Below the pieces are notes generated by a model. The model made no database searches. It had not been told where the DNA came from and worked only from the letters and a program-made list of their open reading frames with translations. Source: Clostridium brassicae (lineage in GTDB: Bacteria > Bacillota > Clostridia > Clostridiales > Clostridiaceae). From it: a DNA stretch of 64,000 nucleotides. Position numbers and translations under genes: made by a program. Positions 9,311-19,377 of this stretch are shown here, one piece after another; within the stretch, counting starts at the first letter, position 1; each line of letters starts with the position of its first letter. Where the stretch lies: the NCBI RefSeq assembly GCF_026738875.1, contig NZ_JAPQFJ010000003.1:124001-188000 (forward strand), in the 5' to 3' direction.

Positions 9311-11965
9311 ATGAATAAAAAAAGATTATTGATATTGGATGGGCACAGTCTTATGTATAGAGCTTTTTTTGCACTTCCTCAATTTACAAATTCAGAAGGA
9401 TTTCATACAAATGCAATATATGGATTTGTAAAAATGCTTTTGAAAATGAAGGAAGAGCTTAAGCCAGATTACATAGTTACAACTTTTGATAAGAAAGCAC
9501 CTACTTTTAGACATAAAGAATATGAAGATTATAAAGCCGGAAGAGATAAAATGCCTTCAGAACTTAGAGAACAATTTCCTGTAGTCAAAGAATTATTAGA
9601 AAAATTAGCAATAAATATCTTTGAAATAGATGGGTTTGAAGCTGATGATCTGATAGGAACTTTATCTGTTTTTGCGGAAAATGAGGATATAGAAGTTTAT
9701 ATAGTAACTGGGGATAAAGATGCGCTTCAACTTGCTAGTGATAATGTAAAAGTTGTTATTAACAAAAAAGGAATGAGTGAAAAAGAAATTTATGATAAAA
9801 ATAGAATGATAGAAGAGTTTGGAGTAACTCCTAAACAATTTATAGACGTAAAAGGTCTTATGGGAGATAAATCTGATAATATTCCTGGAGTTCCTGGAAT
9901 AGGTAATAAAACAGCTTATAAACTTATTAAAGAATACGGAAGTATAGAAAATTTACTTCAAAATATAGATAAGGTAAGTGGAAAAAAATTAAAAGAGAAT
10001 TTAACACAGTATAGTGAACAGGCTGTTTTTAGTAAAAAACTTGCCACAATAATGACAGAGGTACCTATAGAGATTGATCTTGATGAAATAAAATCTAAAG
10101 AATCTTATGATATTCATGCTGTAAAAGAAATTTTTCAGAAACTTGAATTTAAATCGTTATTACAAAATATGAATGATACAGAAGATGACAAAGAAAATAA
10201 CGGTGAACTTAGTAATGAACAATCTAAAGAATTAGAAGAAATTGATATAGAGTATGAACAAATATCTAATCTAGAAGAATTTAATCGTTTTATAGAAAAT
10301 ATAAAAGAAGAAATATATATAAAGTTTGAGTTTTTAAATGAAAATGTATTGTCTAAAGCTGAATTTAATAGAATATACATTAGATTGATTGATAAAATTT
10401 ATGTTGTAAATTTAAAAGGATTTTATGACGAAGATGAAAAGTCCACTATAGAACTTTTAAGAAAACTATTTGAAAATGAACATATAGATAAGATATGTCA
10501 TGATGCAAAGTTAGCTTATGTAATTTTAAATAAGTATAATATTAAATTTAAATCTATTAAGTTCGATACAAAGATAGCAGCATATTTAATAGAACCGTCA
10601 AGTAAGGATTACATTTTAAAAGATATGGTAGAAATCTTTATAAAGAAATCTTTTGAGGGTGATGAAGAAGACATAAAAATAAAAGAAACTTTCTATATAA
10701 AAGATATATATAAACAATTAGAAGGTAAAATAAAAAATTTAAATATGGAGAAACTTTATTACGATGTAGAATTGCCGCTTGTCGAAGTATTGGCTGCTAT
10801 GGAGTATGAAGGGTTTAAAATAGATAGAGATAAGCTTGTTGAGATTGGAGAAAGATTTAAGATAGAGATAGATTCTCTTGAAAAAGAGATATACAATCTT
10901 GCGGATGAAGAATTTAATATAAAATCTCCAAAACAATTAGGTAAAATTTTATTTGAAAAGCTCGATCTACCCGTTATTAAAAAGACGAAAACAGGATATT
11001 CTACTAATGCAGAAGTACTTGATAAGTTAGAAGATAAGCACCCTATAATTTCTAAAATAATTGAATACAGACAGATTACTAAGCTTAATTCTACTTATGT
11101 AGAGGGTTTAAAAAATGTAATTGATGTGGATGGAAAAATACATTCTAGTTTTAATCAAACAGTAACTACTACTGGAAGATTATCTAGTACTGAACCAAAT
11201 CTTCAAAATATACCTATAAAATATGAAATGGGAAGAGAAATAAGAAAGGTATTTGTGCCTAATAATGAAGAATGCCTAATACTTTCAGCAGATTATTCTC
11301 AAATAGAACTTAGAGTTCTCGCTCATACTGCAGGAGATGAAAATTTAATAGATGCTTTTGTACACCATAGTGATATACACACAAAGACTGCTTCAGAAGT
11401 ATTCAAAGTTCCAATTGAAGAAGTTACATCTTTAATGAGAAGCAATGCCAAGGCTGTAAATTTTGGTATAGTTTATGGTATAGGAGCTTTTAGTTTGGCG
11501 GAGGATATAAAAGTTTCAAGAAAAGAAGCAAAAGCATATATAGATGCTTATTTTGAGAGATATCCAAAAGTTAAAGAGTATATTAGCAATATAATAAGCA
11601 AAGCGGAAAAAGAGGGCTTTGTATCCACCATAATGAATAGAAGAAGATCAATACCTGAAGTTCAATCAAAAAATAAGATTATAAGAGCTTTTGGAGAAAG
11701 ACTTGCAATGAATACTCCTATACAAGGAAGTGCAGCTGATATTATAAAACTTGCTATGGTTAATGTTTATAAGGAATTAAAAAATAGAAAATTAAAATCA
11801 ACTCTTATACTTCAAGTACATGACGAATTAATTCTAAATGTATATAAAGATGAAATGGAAGAAATTAAAAAAATTATTAAAGAAAAAATGGAGAAGGTTG
11901 TTAAACTGTTAGTTCCATTAGAAGTAGATATGAATATAGGAAATACATGGTATGAAGCTAAATAA
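9311..11965 (+). CDS. polA: DNA polymerase I
   Basis: This 884-residue protein has the full family A layout. The N-terminal 5' nuclease domain shows GFEADDLIGT and GVPGIGNKTA. A middle domain is followed by the polymerase with motif A (SADYSQIELR), motif B (RSNAKAVNFGIVYG) and motif C (QVHDEL). The middle 3'-5' exonuclease domain lacks the DxE motif (IKFEF stands where FDTE is expected), so proofreading is probably lost, as in many Firmicutes. It fills gaps in repair and replaces RNA primers. Confidence 0.95.
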   Translation: MNKKRLLILDGHSLMYRAFFALPQFTNSEGFHTNAIYGFVKMLLKMKEELKPDYIVTTFDKKAPTFRHKEYEDYKAGRDKMPSELREQFPVVKELLEKLAINIFEIDGFEADDLIGTLSVFAENEDIEVYIVTGDKDALQLASDNVKVVINKKGMSEKEIYDKNRMIEEFGVTPKQFIDVKGLMGDKSDNIPGVPGIGNKTAYKLIKEYGSIENLLQNIDKVSGKKLKENLTQYSEQAVFSKKLATIMTEVPIEIDLDEIKSKESYDIHAVKEIFQKLEFKSLLQNMNDTEDDKENNGELSNEQSKELEEIDIEYEQISNLEEFNRFIENIKEEIYIKFEFLNENVLSKAEFNRIYIRLIDKIYVVNLKGFYDEDEKSTIELLRKLFENEHIDKICHDAKLAYVILNKYNIKFKSIKFDTKIAAYLIEPSSKDYILKDMVEIFIKKSFEGDEEDIKIKETFYIKDIYKQLEGKIKNLNMEKLYYDVELPLVEVLAAMEYEGFKIDRDKLVEIGERFKIEIDSLEKEIYNLADEEFNIKSPKQLGKILFEKLDLPVIKKTKTGYSTNAEVLDKLEDKHPIISKIIEYRQITKLNSTYVEGLKNVIDVDGKIHSSFNQTVTTTGRLSSTEPNLQNIPIKYEMGREIRKVFVPNNEECLILSADYSQIELRVLAHTAGDENLIDAFVHHSDIHTKTASEVFKVPIEEVTSLMRSNAKAVNFGIVYGIGAFSLAEDIKVSRKEAKAYIDAYFERYPKVKEYISNIISKAEKEGFVSTIMNRRRSIPEVQSKNKIIRAFGERLAMNTPIQGSAADIIKLAMVNVYKELKNRKLKSTLILQVHDELILNVYKDEMEEIKKIIKEKMEKVVKLLVPLEVDMNIGNTWYEAK

Positions 11966-11975
11966 CAGGTGTTAG

Positions 11976-12008
11976 TTTTAAGGTGCTAGAACCTAGCACC
12001 TTAAAAAG
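11976..12008 (+). terminator. Hairpin between polA and coaE
   Basis: A perfect 14-base stem (11976-11989 with 11993-12006) has a three-base loop. It lies between the polA stop and the coaE ribosome site. The trailing A-rich rather than T-rich sequence suggests attenuation or RNA processing more than a clean stop. Confidence 0.55.
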
Positions 12009-12022
12009 AAAGGGGGAAGGAT

Positions 12023-12649
12023 ATGATTAAGGTTGGTCTAACCGGAGGAATAGGTAGTGGAAAAAGTACTGTATCAAATATGATTATAGAAAAAAATATA
12101 CCTGTTGTAGATGCTGATTTGATTTCAAGAGAAGTTTTGAGTTTGTATCCAGAAACTCTCCATGAAATAAAAGCTATTTTTGGGGAAGAGTTCATAGATA
12201 ATGAAGGAAACTTAAAAAGAAGGGAGCTTGGAAATTACATATTCAAAAGTGATGAACTTAGAAAAAAACTTGAAAATATTTTAATTCCTTATATAAAAAA
12301 AGAAATATTTAATAGAATAGAAAAATATAATAGTGTGAAAGAAAAGTTATGCATAGTAGATGCACCAACATTAATAGAGCATTCTATACATAGAGAAATG
12401 GATTATAATATTTTAGTTTGGGTAGATAGAGATATCCAAATAAAGAGGGTAATAGAAAGAGATAAATTAGATGAAGCACAGATAAATAATAGAATTAATT
12501 CCCAGATGAGGCTTGAAGATAAGAGAAAAGAGGTTAATTATATAATAGATAATAGTCGAGATTTAAATTATACAAAGGGACAATTAGAAGACATACTAAG
12601 AGAGATTACTTTAAATGGAGGCAAAAATGAAGGCAGGAAAAAAGATTAA
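12023..12649 (+). CDS. coaE: Dephospho-CoA kinase
   Basis: This 208-residue P-loop kinase begins with GLTGGIGSGKST. It has DADLISREV near residue 31, the CoaE lid region (RRELGNYIF) and the C-terminal DNSRDL segment. It phosphorylates the ribose 3'-hydroxyl of dephospho-CoA, the last step of coenzyme A synthesis. The gene follows polA, as in many Firmicutes, and its end overlaps the next gene by 23 bases. Confidence 0.95.
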   Translation: MIKVGLTGGIGSGKSTVSNMIIEKNIPVVDADLISREVLSLYPETLHEIKAIFGEEFIDNEGNLKRRELGNYIFKSDELRKKLENILIPYIKKEIFNRIEKYNSVKEKLCIVDAPTLIEHSIHREMDYNILVWVDRDIQIKRVIERDKLDEAQINNRINSQMRLEDKRKEVNYIIDNSRDLNYTKGQLEDILREITLNGGKNEGRKKD

Positions 12650-13202
12650 AGTTATAATTATTTTAGCTGTACTAATTATTATAATGGCTAATATAAAACC
12701 TATTGGAAGGGTTGTTTATCCTATAAAATATGATGATTACATTGAAAAATATTCTACTATGTACAATATAGAGTCTTATATGGTAGCAGCTATAATAAAG
12801 GTAGAAAGTAATTATGATAAAAGTGCTCTTTCAAAGAAAAATGCTATTGGGCTTATGCAGCTTACACCTTCTACAGCAAAAGAAATTGCTAAAAAGATGA
12901 ATATTGAAAATTTCACTCCAGATATGATATTAGACCCTGAATTAAATATAAGAATGGGATGCTGGTATATAGATGATTTGAAAAAAGAATTTGGTAATAA
13001 TATGGATTTAGTATTAGCTGCTTATAATGGAGGAAGAGGTAATGTTAAAAAATGGTTAAGAAGTGAGGAAACTTCTAAAGACGGACAAAACCTTCATTAT
13101 ATACCTTTTAAAGAAACTGATAAATATGTAAAAAAGGTTAAAGTGAATTACAATATTTATAAATATTTATATAGTGATAAAAAACATAATTTACTTAATT
13201 GA
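12627..13202 (+). CDS. Membrane-anchored lytic transglycosylase (SLT domain)
   Basis: The 191-residue protein has an N-terminal membrane anchor followed by a soluble lytic transglycosylase domain. The domain has catalytic Glu in IKVESNYDK, then KNAIGLMQLTPSTA and LAAYNGGRGNV. It cleaves the glycan strand of peptidoglycan to 1,6-anhydro products. ATG 12627 is chosen because GGAGG lies just before it; an earlier ATG at 12615 has no site. The overlap with coaE suggests coupled translation. Confidence 0.92.
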   Translation: MKAGKKIKVIIILAVLIIIMANIKPIGRVVYPIKYDDYIEKYSTMYNIESYMVAAIIKVESNYDKSALSKKNAIGLMQLTPSTAKEIAKKMNIENFTPDMILDPELNIRMGCWYIDDLKKEFGNNMDLVLAAYNGGRGNVKKWLRSEETSKDGQNLHYIPFKETDKYVKKVKVNYNIYKYLYSDKKHNLLN

Positions 13203-13236
13203 TATATGCTTTTGAAATAAAATTTAATATGTGGTA

Positions 13237-13266
13237 TTGACAGTTAGTGAGATGGTGGTGTAATAT
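13237..13266 (+). promoter_or_regulatory. Promoter of tRNA-Leu
   Basis: TTGACA at 13237-13242 and TAATAT at 13261-13266 are separated by 18 bases, 35 bases before the tRNA. This is a good vegetative-sigma promoter. Confidence 0.75.
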
Positions 13267-13300
13267 TATTTTGTAAGAAACAATAATATTATACTTTTAT

Positions 13301-13385
13301 GCAGGAGTGGCGGAATCGGCAGACGCGCACGTTTAAGGGGCGTGTACCGCAAGGTGTACGGGTTCAAGTCCCGTTTCCTGCACCA
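13301..13385 (+). tRNA. tRNA-Leu, anticodon loop reads AAG
   Basis: The acceptor stem GCAGGAG, D arm, 5-base anticodon stem CACGT/GCGTG (one G-U at the loop end), long variable arm, T arm GGTTCAAGTCC and encoded CCA are all present. By my count the 7-base loop is TTAAGGG, giving anticodon AAG for CUU codons and needing deamination of A34 to inosine. If the stem were shifted by one base the anticodon would read TAA, so I am surer of the amino acid than of the anticodon. Confidence 0.9.
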
Positions 13386-13513
13386 TTTATTAAAGGTTTG
13401 TTTAAAGATAATTGTATATGTTTAGGAAGTAGCCACACGTTTATTCATGCTAATATATCGGTGGTTAGTTTTTTATATTCAAGTTAAAATTAAAATGAAC
13501 TTTAGGAGGAGCA

Positions 13514-13948
13514 ATGAGTAAGTATTTAATAATAAATGCAAAAATTTTACCAGAAGTATTTTACAAAGTTGTTCAAGCTAAAGAGTTATTAAAAATTGGT
13601 CAGGCTAAGGATATTACTGATGCTGTTAAAGCAGTAGGGATAAGTAGGAGTTCATATTATAAATATAAAGATTATGTTTTTTCTGTTTCAGAGGGGACTC
13701 ATGTTCAAAAAGCTACTATAGGATTTTTGTTATTTCATAAAGCTGGAGCTTTGTCTAAAATACTGGACAAAATAGCTAAAGTAAACGGAAACATATTAAC
13801 TATAAGTCAAGATATCCCTATAAATAATGCAGCTAATGTATCAATAACATTTGATATTTCAAATATGAGTATAGATTTAGACACTTTGATTGAGGAAATA
13901 GGTGAAATGAAGAATGTAGCAAAAATTGATCTTATTGCTATGGAATAA
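13514..13948 (+). CDS. UPF0735-type ACT domain protein
   Basis: This 144-residue protein has an N-terminal helix-turn-helix-like segment (DAVKAVGISRSSYYKYKDYV) followed by an ACT domain (residues 75-140), which in other proteins binds amino acids. It matches the UPF0735/PheB-like family, often near threonine or phenylalanine genes, but no such genes are here. It is probably an amino-acid-sensing regulator; the ligand is unknown. Confidence 0.8.
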   Translation: MSKYLIINAKILPEVFYKVVQAKELLKIGQAKDITDAVKAVGISRSSYYKYKDYVFSVSEGTHVQKATIGFLLFHKAGALSKILDKIAKVNGNILTISQDIPINNAANVSITFDISNMSIDLDTLIEEIGEMKNVAKIDLIAME

Positions 13949-14062
13949 TAGTATGGATATACATCGGGTAACCTATACCCCCTTGAATTATGTGGTAATA
14001 AAAGTGAAAAGTAAGTTTAATATAATAATATAATGTGCAGTGCATTTTAATAATTAATAAGG

Positions 14063-14107
14063 AACTTGGTCTCTAAAGTTTTATGCTTTAGAGACCAAGT
14101 TTTTTTA
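14063..14107 (+). terminator. Terminator
   Basis: A perfect 16-base stem (14063-14078 with 14086-14101) with a 7-base loop is followed by a T run. It ends the ACT-protein transcript. Confidence 0.9.
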
Positions 14108-14157
14108 GAGGAAATCTTTATGTTGTGTAGAAATTAATACTTCGAGAGGTGTTTAAT

Positions 14158-14670
14158 ATGTTCCATATTGAATTCAAATTTCAAGATATTGAGATATTAA
14201 GTATAGAAAAGCAAGATTTGGGTAATATATATGAATGGTACGTGAATGAAGAATTATCCAAAAGCCAATATGGTAATGATAATATTTGCAAAAAGGATTT
14301 TTATGAGAGGTTTTTAGAATACTATTTTAGTGAATGTGAGTTTTTTTTAAAGGTAAATAGAAGAGGAAATCTAATAGGTATTCTAAAAGGAAGAATTGAA
14401 TTTAAGAATCCAAACAAAGTGTGGATAACTTACATTATAATTGACCACTCTCTTAGGGGGGATGGTTTAGGAACAGAAATACTAAATAGAGTTATAAGTT
14501 ATTTTGTTTCAGAATATGGCATATGTAAGTTCTATGTTAAAGTAAGGGAGAAGGAAGAGAAATGTGTTGAGTTTTTAAAGAAAAACAGATTTCGTATTAT
14601 AAGATTTACTATAGAAAAAAATATGAGTATGGATAATAATTCATTTATGATTTTTTCTAAAACAGTATAA
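14158..14670 (+). CDS. GNAT-family N-acetyltransferase
   Basis: The 170-residue protein has the GNAT core: a beta strand WITYIIIDHSLRG leads into the acetyl-CoA loop RGDGLGTE (residues 102-109) and a helix. The C-terminal segment VKVREKEEKCVEFLKKNRF matches GNAT motif B. It transfers an acetyl group from acetyl-CoA to an unknown amine. ATG 14158 follows GAGAGGTG; a GTG at 14149 overlaps that site and is less likely. Confidence 0.8.
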   Translation: MFHIEFKFQDIEILSIEKQDLGNIYEWYVNEELSKSQYGNDNICKKDFYERFLEYYFSECEFFLKVNRRGNLIGILKGRIEFKNPNKVWITYIIIDHSLRGDGLGTEILNRVISYFVSEYGICKFYVKVREKEEKCVEFLKKNRFRIIRFTIEKNMSMDNNSFMIFSKTV

Positions 14671-14791
14671 ATTCCTATATAATAGTAAATGAATATTTTG
14701 AAACTTTAATTTATACTTTGAATTGTTAAAATACACGCTTTTTTTAATTCACGTATGAAAAATTATTTACCAAGTGATTGGGAGGAAAAAA

Positions 14792-15361
14792 ATGAATAAT
14801 TATTTCCGTAAACTTGTTTTATTAATAGCATTTTGTTTTGTAATTAATGTAAATACTCAGGTTGTTTTAGCAGATATAGGGCATGAAAATACTTCGGATA
14901 TTAATGTATGTTCTACTAAAATGGAGATTAATAGGATTTTAAAAGTTCCAGAAAAACAAGCTGATAGAGAGAGATTATCTAGAGGAAGTAATGGTGTTAG
15001 AGATAGATTAGTAGAATATTCTTATAAGTTTATAGGTAAACCTTATGTTTGGGCTGCAGCAGGACCAACTTCATTCGATTGTTCAGGATTTACATTATAT
15101 GTTTATAATAGGTTTGGATACTCATTGCCCCATTACACAGGATATCAAGTTGAGCTGGGAGAGAGCGTATCAAAACAAAACTTAAAAATAGGAGATTTGA
15201 TATTCTTTAATACTACTGGATTAAATAGCCATGTAGGCATTTATATAGGAAGTGGGAAATTTATTCACGCATCTTCAGGTAAAGGGAGTATTACTATAAG
15301 TGAATTAGATAAGCCATATTATAGACAGAGATACTCTACAGCACGAAGAATTATAGAATAA
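14792..15361 (+). CDS. Secreted NlpC/P60 peptidoglycan endopeptidase
   Basis: The 189-residue protein has a signal peptide (residues 1-28), a short linker and an NlpC/P60 domain from about 72. Catalytic Cys is in FDCSGF, catalytic His in SHVGIYIG, and a third polar residue in FIHASSG. The family cuts D-gamma-glutamyl-diamino-acid links in wall peptides. The start follows GGGAGG. No binding repeats precede the catalytic domain, so it is a minimal form. Confidence 0.9.
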   Translation: MNNYFRKLVLLIAFCFVINVNTQVVLADIGHENTSDINVCSTKMEINRILKVPEKQADRERLSRGSNGVRDRLVEYSYKFIGKPYVWAAAGPTSFDCSGFTLYVYNRFGYSLPHYTGYQVELGESVSKQNLKIGDLIFFNTTGLNSHVGIYIGSGKFIHASSGKGSITISELDKPYYRQRYSTARRIIE

Positions 15362-15389
15362 ATAAGATTATTGGTTTCATGAGGAGTTT

Positions 15390-15520
15390 TTGCTACATCT
15401 GAAAGTTTATTAAAAGAATTCTTAGGAGGGCTACTCCTTAGAAGCCGTTATACAGGATTGTGTCATTCTTACTCCCACTTAAAGAAGATGAAATTATTAG
15501 AATGATAAGATTCTGGATAA
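15390..15520 (+). other. Hairpin-rich untranslated segment
   Basis: The 291-base gap after the NlpC gene has no coding frame. It has an AGGAG/CTCCT hairpin near 15423-15438, then TCATTCT (15461-15467) pairing with AGAATGA across about 35 bases. This could be a structured 3' end or small RNA; I cannot assign a family. Confidence 0.3.
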
Positions 15521-15538
15521 AAATGTACATATTAACAA

Positions 15539-15590
15539 ATATACTAAAAATTTTGGCTAATTTAGCTGGGGTTTTTAGTATATATTTTTA
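15539..15590 (+). terminator. Terminator before the SPOR gene
   Basis: ATATACTAAAAA (15539-15550) pairs with TTTTTAGTATAT (15572-15583), with an inner GCTA/TAGC stem. It ends in T-rich sequence. Confidence 0.65.
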
Positions 15591-15652
15591 TGTTGTGAAA
15601 TAGAATTGAAGTGTACAGAAATTTATAGTGATTTGGGTAGGGGGGATAGTTA

Positions 15653-16381
15653 GTGAAGTATACAAGGTATGATATGAAAAGAAAAAATAATAATCTTGTA
15701 TTTTTTATAGTTATAATAGCTGGTATTTTGATTTTTGCGTTTATTGCAGGTACTATTATCTCAAATTTTTTTATAAAAGATAAAAATAATAGTATTAAAC
15801 CATCTGAAAATTCACCTAAGAAAAATACTGAAATTATAAAAAAAGAAACTAATAAAAATGAAAAGAATCAAGAAAATGTTGAGAATATTACAGAGTATTC
15901 AGCTATTCAGTGTGGCGTGTTTTCTAATAAGGACAATGCAGAAACTTTAAAACAAGAATTGAATCAATTTGGAAAAACTTTTTTGGTTAATGAAGGGGAC
16001 AAGGTTAAAGTTATATTTGGAATATATTCTCAAAAAGAGGAAGAGAAAGTTTTAAAACTTTTAGATAGTAAGAAAAAAGAATATTCTAAAATTAAGTTTA
16101 ATATTCAGCCTAAAGATGAATGTGATATTCAGATCTGTAAATTAATAGATGCCAACTTACAGATAATACACAAACTTGATGATAGCAAAGTAAAGGCAGT
16201 CCATACTAACCAAATAAAGGAATGGTCATCTAAGCTAGAAGAGACAAATAAAGAAGGAGAAAATTATAAAGCTTTGATTGAATTGAAAAATAATATTAAT
16301 AATTTACCTAAAGAAATGTCTAAAGAACATATAGAACAGCAGAATGCATTTTTGTATAAAGTATTAAATGGAATTAAATAA
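15653..16381 (+). CDS. Membrane-anchored SPOR-domain protein
   Basis: The 242-residue product has one membrane span (about residues 16-38), a charged linker, then a SPOR domain (about 83-140: AIQCGVFSNKDNAETLKQEL). A helical C-terminal tail follows. SPOR domains bind denuded glycan strands, usually at the division septum or in spore-cortex enzymes. The start is GTG behind GGGGGGA. There is no catalytic domain, so a structural or targeting role is more likely. Confidence 0.82.
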   Translation: MKYTRYDMKRKNNNLVFFIVIIAGILIFAFIAGTIISNFFIKDKNNSIKPSENSPKKNTEIIKKETNKNEKNQENVENITEYSAIQCGVFSNKDNAETLKQELNQFGKTFLVNEGDKVKVIFGIYSQKEEEKVLKLLDSKKKEYSKIKFNIQPKDECDIQICKLIDANLQIIHKLDDSKVKAVHTNQIKEWSSKLEETNKEGENYKALIELKNNINNLPKEMSKEHIEQQNAFLYKVLNGIK

Positions 16382-16419
16382 TAAAAATATAAAATAATTT
16401 AGAAATAATTTGTTATTAG

Positions 16420-16457
16420 GCTGTTGATAAATTGAATAAATTTTCAACAGCTTTTTT
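16420..16457 (+). terminator. Terminator after the SPOR gene
   Basis: GCTGTTGA (16420-16427) pairs with TCAACAGC (16444-16451), followed by six T residues. Confidence 0.85.
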
Positions 16458-16625
16458 AGGTGTTTTGAAAAGTGCAATCTAAAGATTGTTTAATACTATA
16501 TTGTAGCTTTCATACAATAATATATTAATATAAATTTAATAAATTTTTATACTGGTATGTACTTGTTTAAGTAGATATTAAATGTTAAACTATATAGGAT
16601 AAAAAGGTTAAGTGAGGTATGTAAG

Positions 16626-16874
16626 GTGAGAAGTAAAGGGATGGTATTATTTGTAATACTACTAGGTGCCATTGCTGGTAACTTTATCGGAGATATTCTA
16701 GGTAATAGCGTTAAAACATTAAGTTTTTTAAAAATAGCATATCCTATAGGAACTTCTAGCCCACTTGTATTGAACTTGAAAGTAATTAAGTTAACTTTAG
16801 GTATTGATTTCAACATGAATTTAATGAGTATTGTTGGGATTATTTTAGCTATGGTCTTATATAGAAAATACTAG
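16626..16874 (+). CDS. DUF4321 small membrane protein
   Basis: The 82-residue protein has two hydrophobic segments at its ends and a middle [18 protein letters not shown] stretch, typical of the clostridial DUF4321 family found ahead of maf-radC-mreB. The function is unknown. It starts at GTG 16626 and heads the cell-shape gene cluster, 10 bases before maf. Confidence 0.75.
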   Translation: MRSKGMVLFVILLGAIAGNFIGDILGNSVKTLSFLKIAYPIGTSSPLVLNLKVIKLTLGIDFNMNLMSIVGIILAMVLYRKY

Positions 16875-16884
16875 GAGTGATAAA

Positions 16885-17460
16885 GTGCGTATAGTTTTGG
16901 CTTCGGCCTCTATAAGAAGACAAGAACTTTTAAGGAAATTATTACATAATTTTGACATTGTTGTTAGTGATTTTGATGAAAGTGAAGTGGAATTTAAAGG
17001 GGATTGTTCAGAGTATGTTATGGAACTTGCAAAAAATAAAGCTTTAGCAGTTTCTAATATAATAAATACTGATGCAATTATAATTGGAAGTGATACAGTA
17101 GTGGCATATGAGGATCGTATGCTAGGTAAACCTAAAAATGAATTAGAAGCATTTTGTATGCTAAATCTTTTAAATGGAAAGGTACATAAAGTATATTCGG
17201 GAATTGCGATATATGACTCTACTTCTGGAGAATTAAATACTGATTATGTATGTACAAAAGTTAAGTTTTCTGACTTAACTGAGGAAGATATAAAAAAGTA
17301 TATAGCTACAGGAGAACCAATGGACAAAGCAGGTGCATATGGCATTCAAGGATATGCTGGAGTTTTTGTTGAAAGAATTGAAGGTTGCTATTATAATGTA
17401 GTAGGATTACCTTTAAATAAATTAAAGTTTATGCTAAGGGACATGGGGGTAAATTTGTAA
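16885..17460 (+). CDS. maf: Maf-type nucleoside triphosphate pyrophosphatase
   Basis: The 191-residue protein has the Maf signature: [12 protein letters not shown] at the N-terminus, SDTVV near residue 72, GKPKNE near 82 and a KAGAYGIQG loop near 151. Maf proteins hydrolyse non-canonical or pyrimidine NTPs and influence septum formation. It starts at GTG and sits between DUF4321 and radC in a tight operon. Confidence 0.93.
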   Translation: MRIVLASASIRRQELLRKLLHNFDIVVSDFDESEVEFKGDCSEYVMELAKNKALAVSNIINTDAIIIGSDTVVAYEDRMLGKPKNELEAFCMLNLLNGKVHKVYSGIAIYDSTSGELNTDYVCTKVKFSDLTEEDIKKYIATGEPMDKAGAYGIQGYAGVFVERIEGCYYNVVGLPLNKLKFMLRDMGVNL

Positions 17461-17474
17461 AGGAGTAGGGATAT

Positions 17475-18161
17475 ATGAATATACCTATTAAAATTAACGA
17501 TTTACCTAAAAATGAAAGACCTAGAGAAAGGCTTTTAAGATATGGTGCTGAAGTACTATCTAATAGTGAACTTCTGGCTACTATATTGATAAATGGTACT
17601 TTAAAGGAGAATGCTATAAATTTAAGTAGTCGTATTTTAAGAGAAAGCAAGGGTTTAAATGGAATCTTAAACATGAGTGGTAAAGAGTTTATGAAAATAA
17701 AGGGAGTTGGTGAAGCGAAAGCGGCACAAATTCTAGCTATTGTAGAACTTGTGAAGAGATTCAATACGTTTAAGTCCGGCGAAAACTATAAAATAAAACA
17801 GCCTTCTGATGCTGCTAATATGGTTATGTATGACATGTGTTCTTTAAAAAAAGAACATTTAAGAGTTATTATGTTAAATACCAAAAATATTGTTATAGCA
17901 GTAAAGGACATATCTGTGGGAAGTATAAATTCTTCCATTGTACATCCTAGAGAAGTTTTTAGTGAGGCAATAAAAAGAAGTAGCGCTTCCATCATTATAT
18001 GTCATAATCATCCCTCAGGAGATCCAACTCCTAGCAGTGAGGATATTAAGGTGACTCAGAGACTAAATGAATGTAGTAAACTATTAGGAATTGGTCTTTT
18101 AGATCATTTAATAATAGGAAATGGAGTTTATATAAGTTTAAAAGAAAAATATGTAATATAG
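17475..18161 (+). CDS. radC: RadC-family JAB-domain protein
   Basis: The 228-residue protein has an N-terminal UPF0758 helix-hairpin-helix region (KIKGVGEAKAAQILA). The C-terminal JAB metalloprotease-like domain has HNHPSGDPTPSSED (near residue 177), the zinc-site HxHPS-D motif. Despite its name, a direct repair role is not established. It lies next to mreB, a common Firmicute arrangement. Confidence 0.93.
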   Translation: MNIPIKINDLPKNERPRERLLRYGAEVLSNSELLATILINGTLKENAINLSSRILRESKGLNGILNMSGKEFMKIKGVGEAKAAQILAIVELVKRFNTFKSGENYKIKQPSDAANMVMYDMCSLKKEHLRVIMLNTKNIVIAVKDISVGSINSSIVHPREVFSEAIKRSSASIIICHNHPSGDPTPSSEDIKVTQRLNECSKLLGIGLLDHLIIGNGVYISLKEKYVI

Positions 18162-19373
<1,212 letters not shown>

Positions 19374-19377
19374 AACT

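Noticed and set aside
9311-11965. Active proofreading in DNA polymerase I
   Set aside because: The DxE motif of the 3'-5' exonuclease is absent, which is common in Firmicutes, so it is noted in the annotation but not raised as a finding.
13299-13487. 62-codon frame over tRNA-Leu
   Set aside because: It covers the whole tRNA gene and its start is not preceded by a ribosome site.
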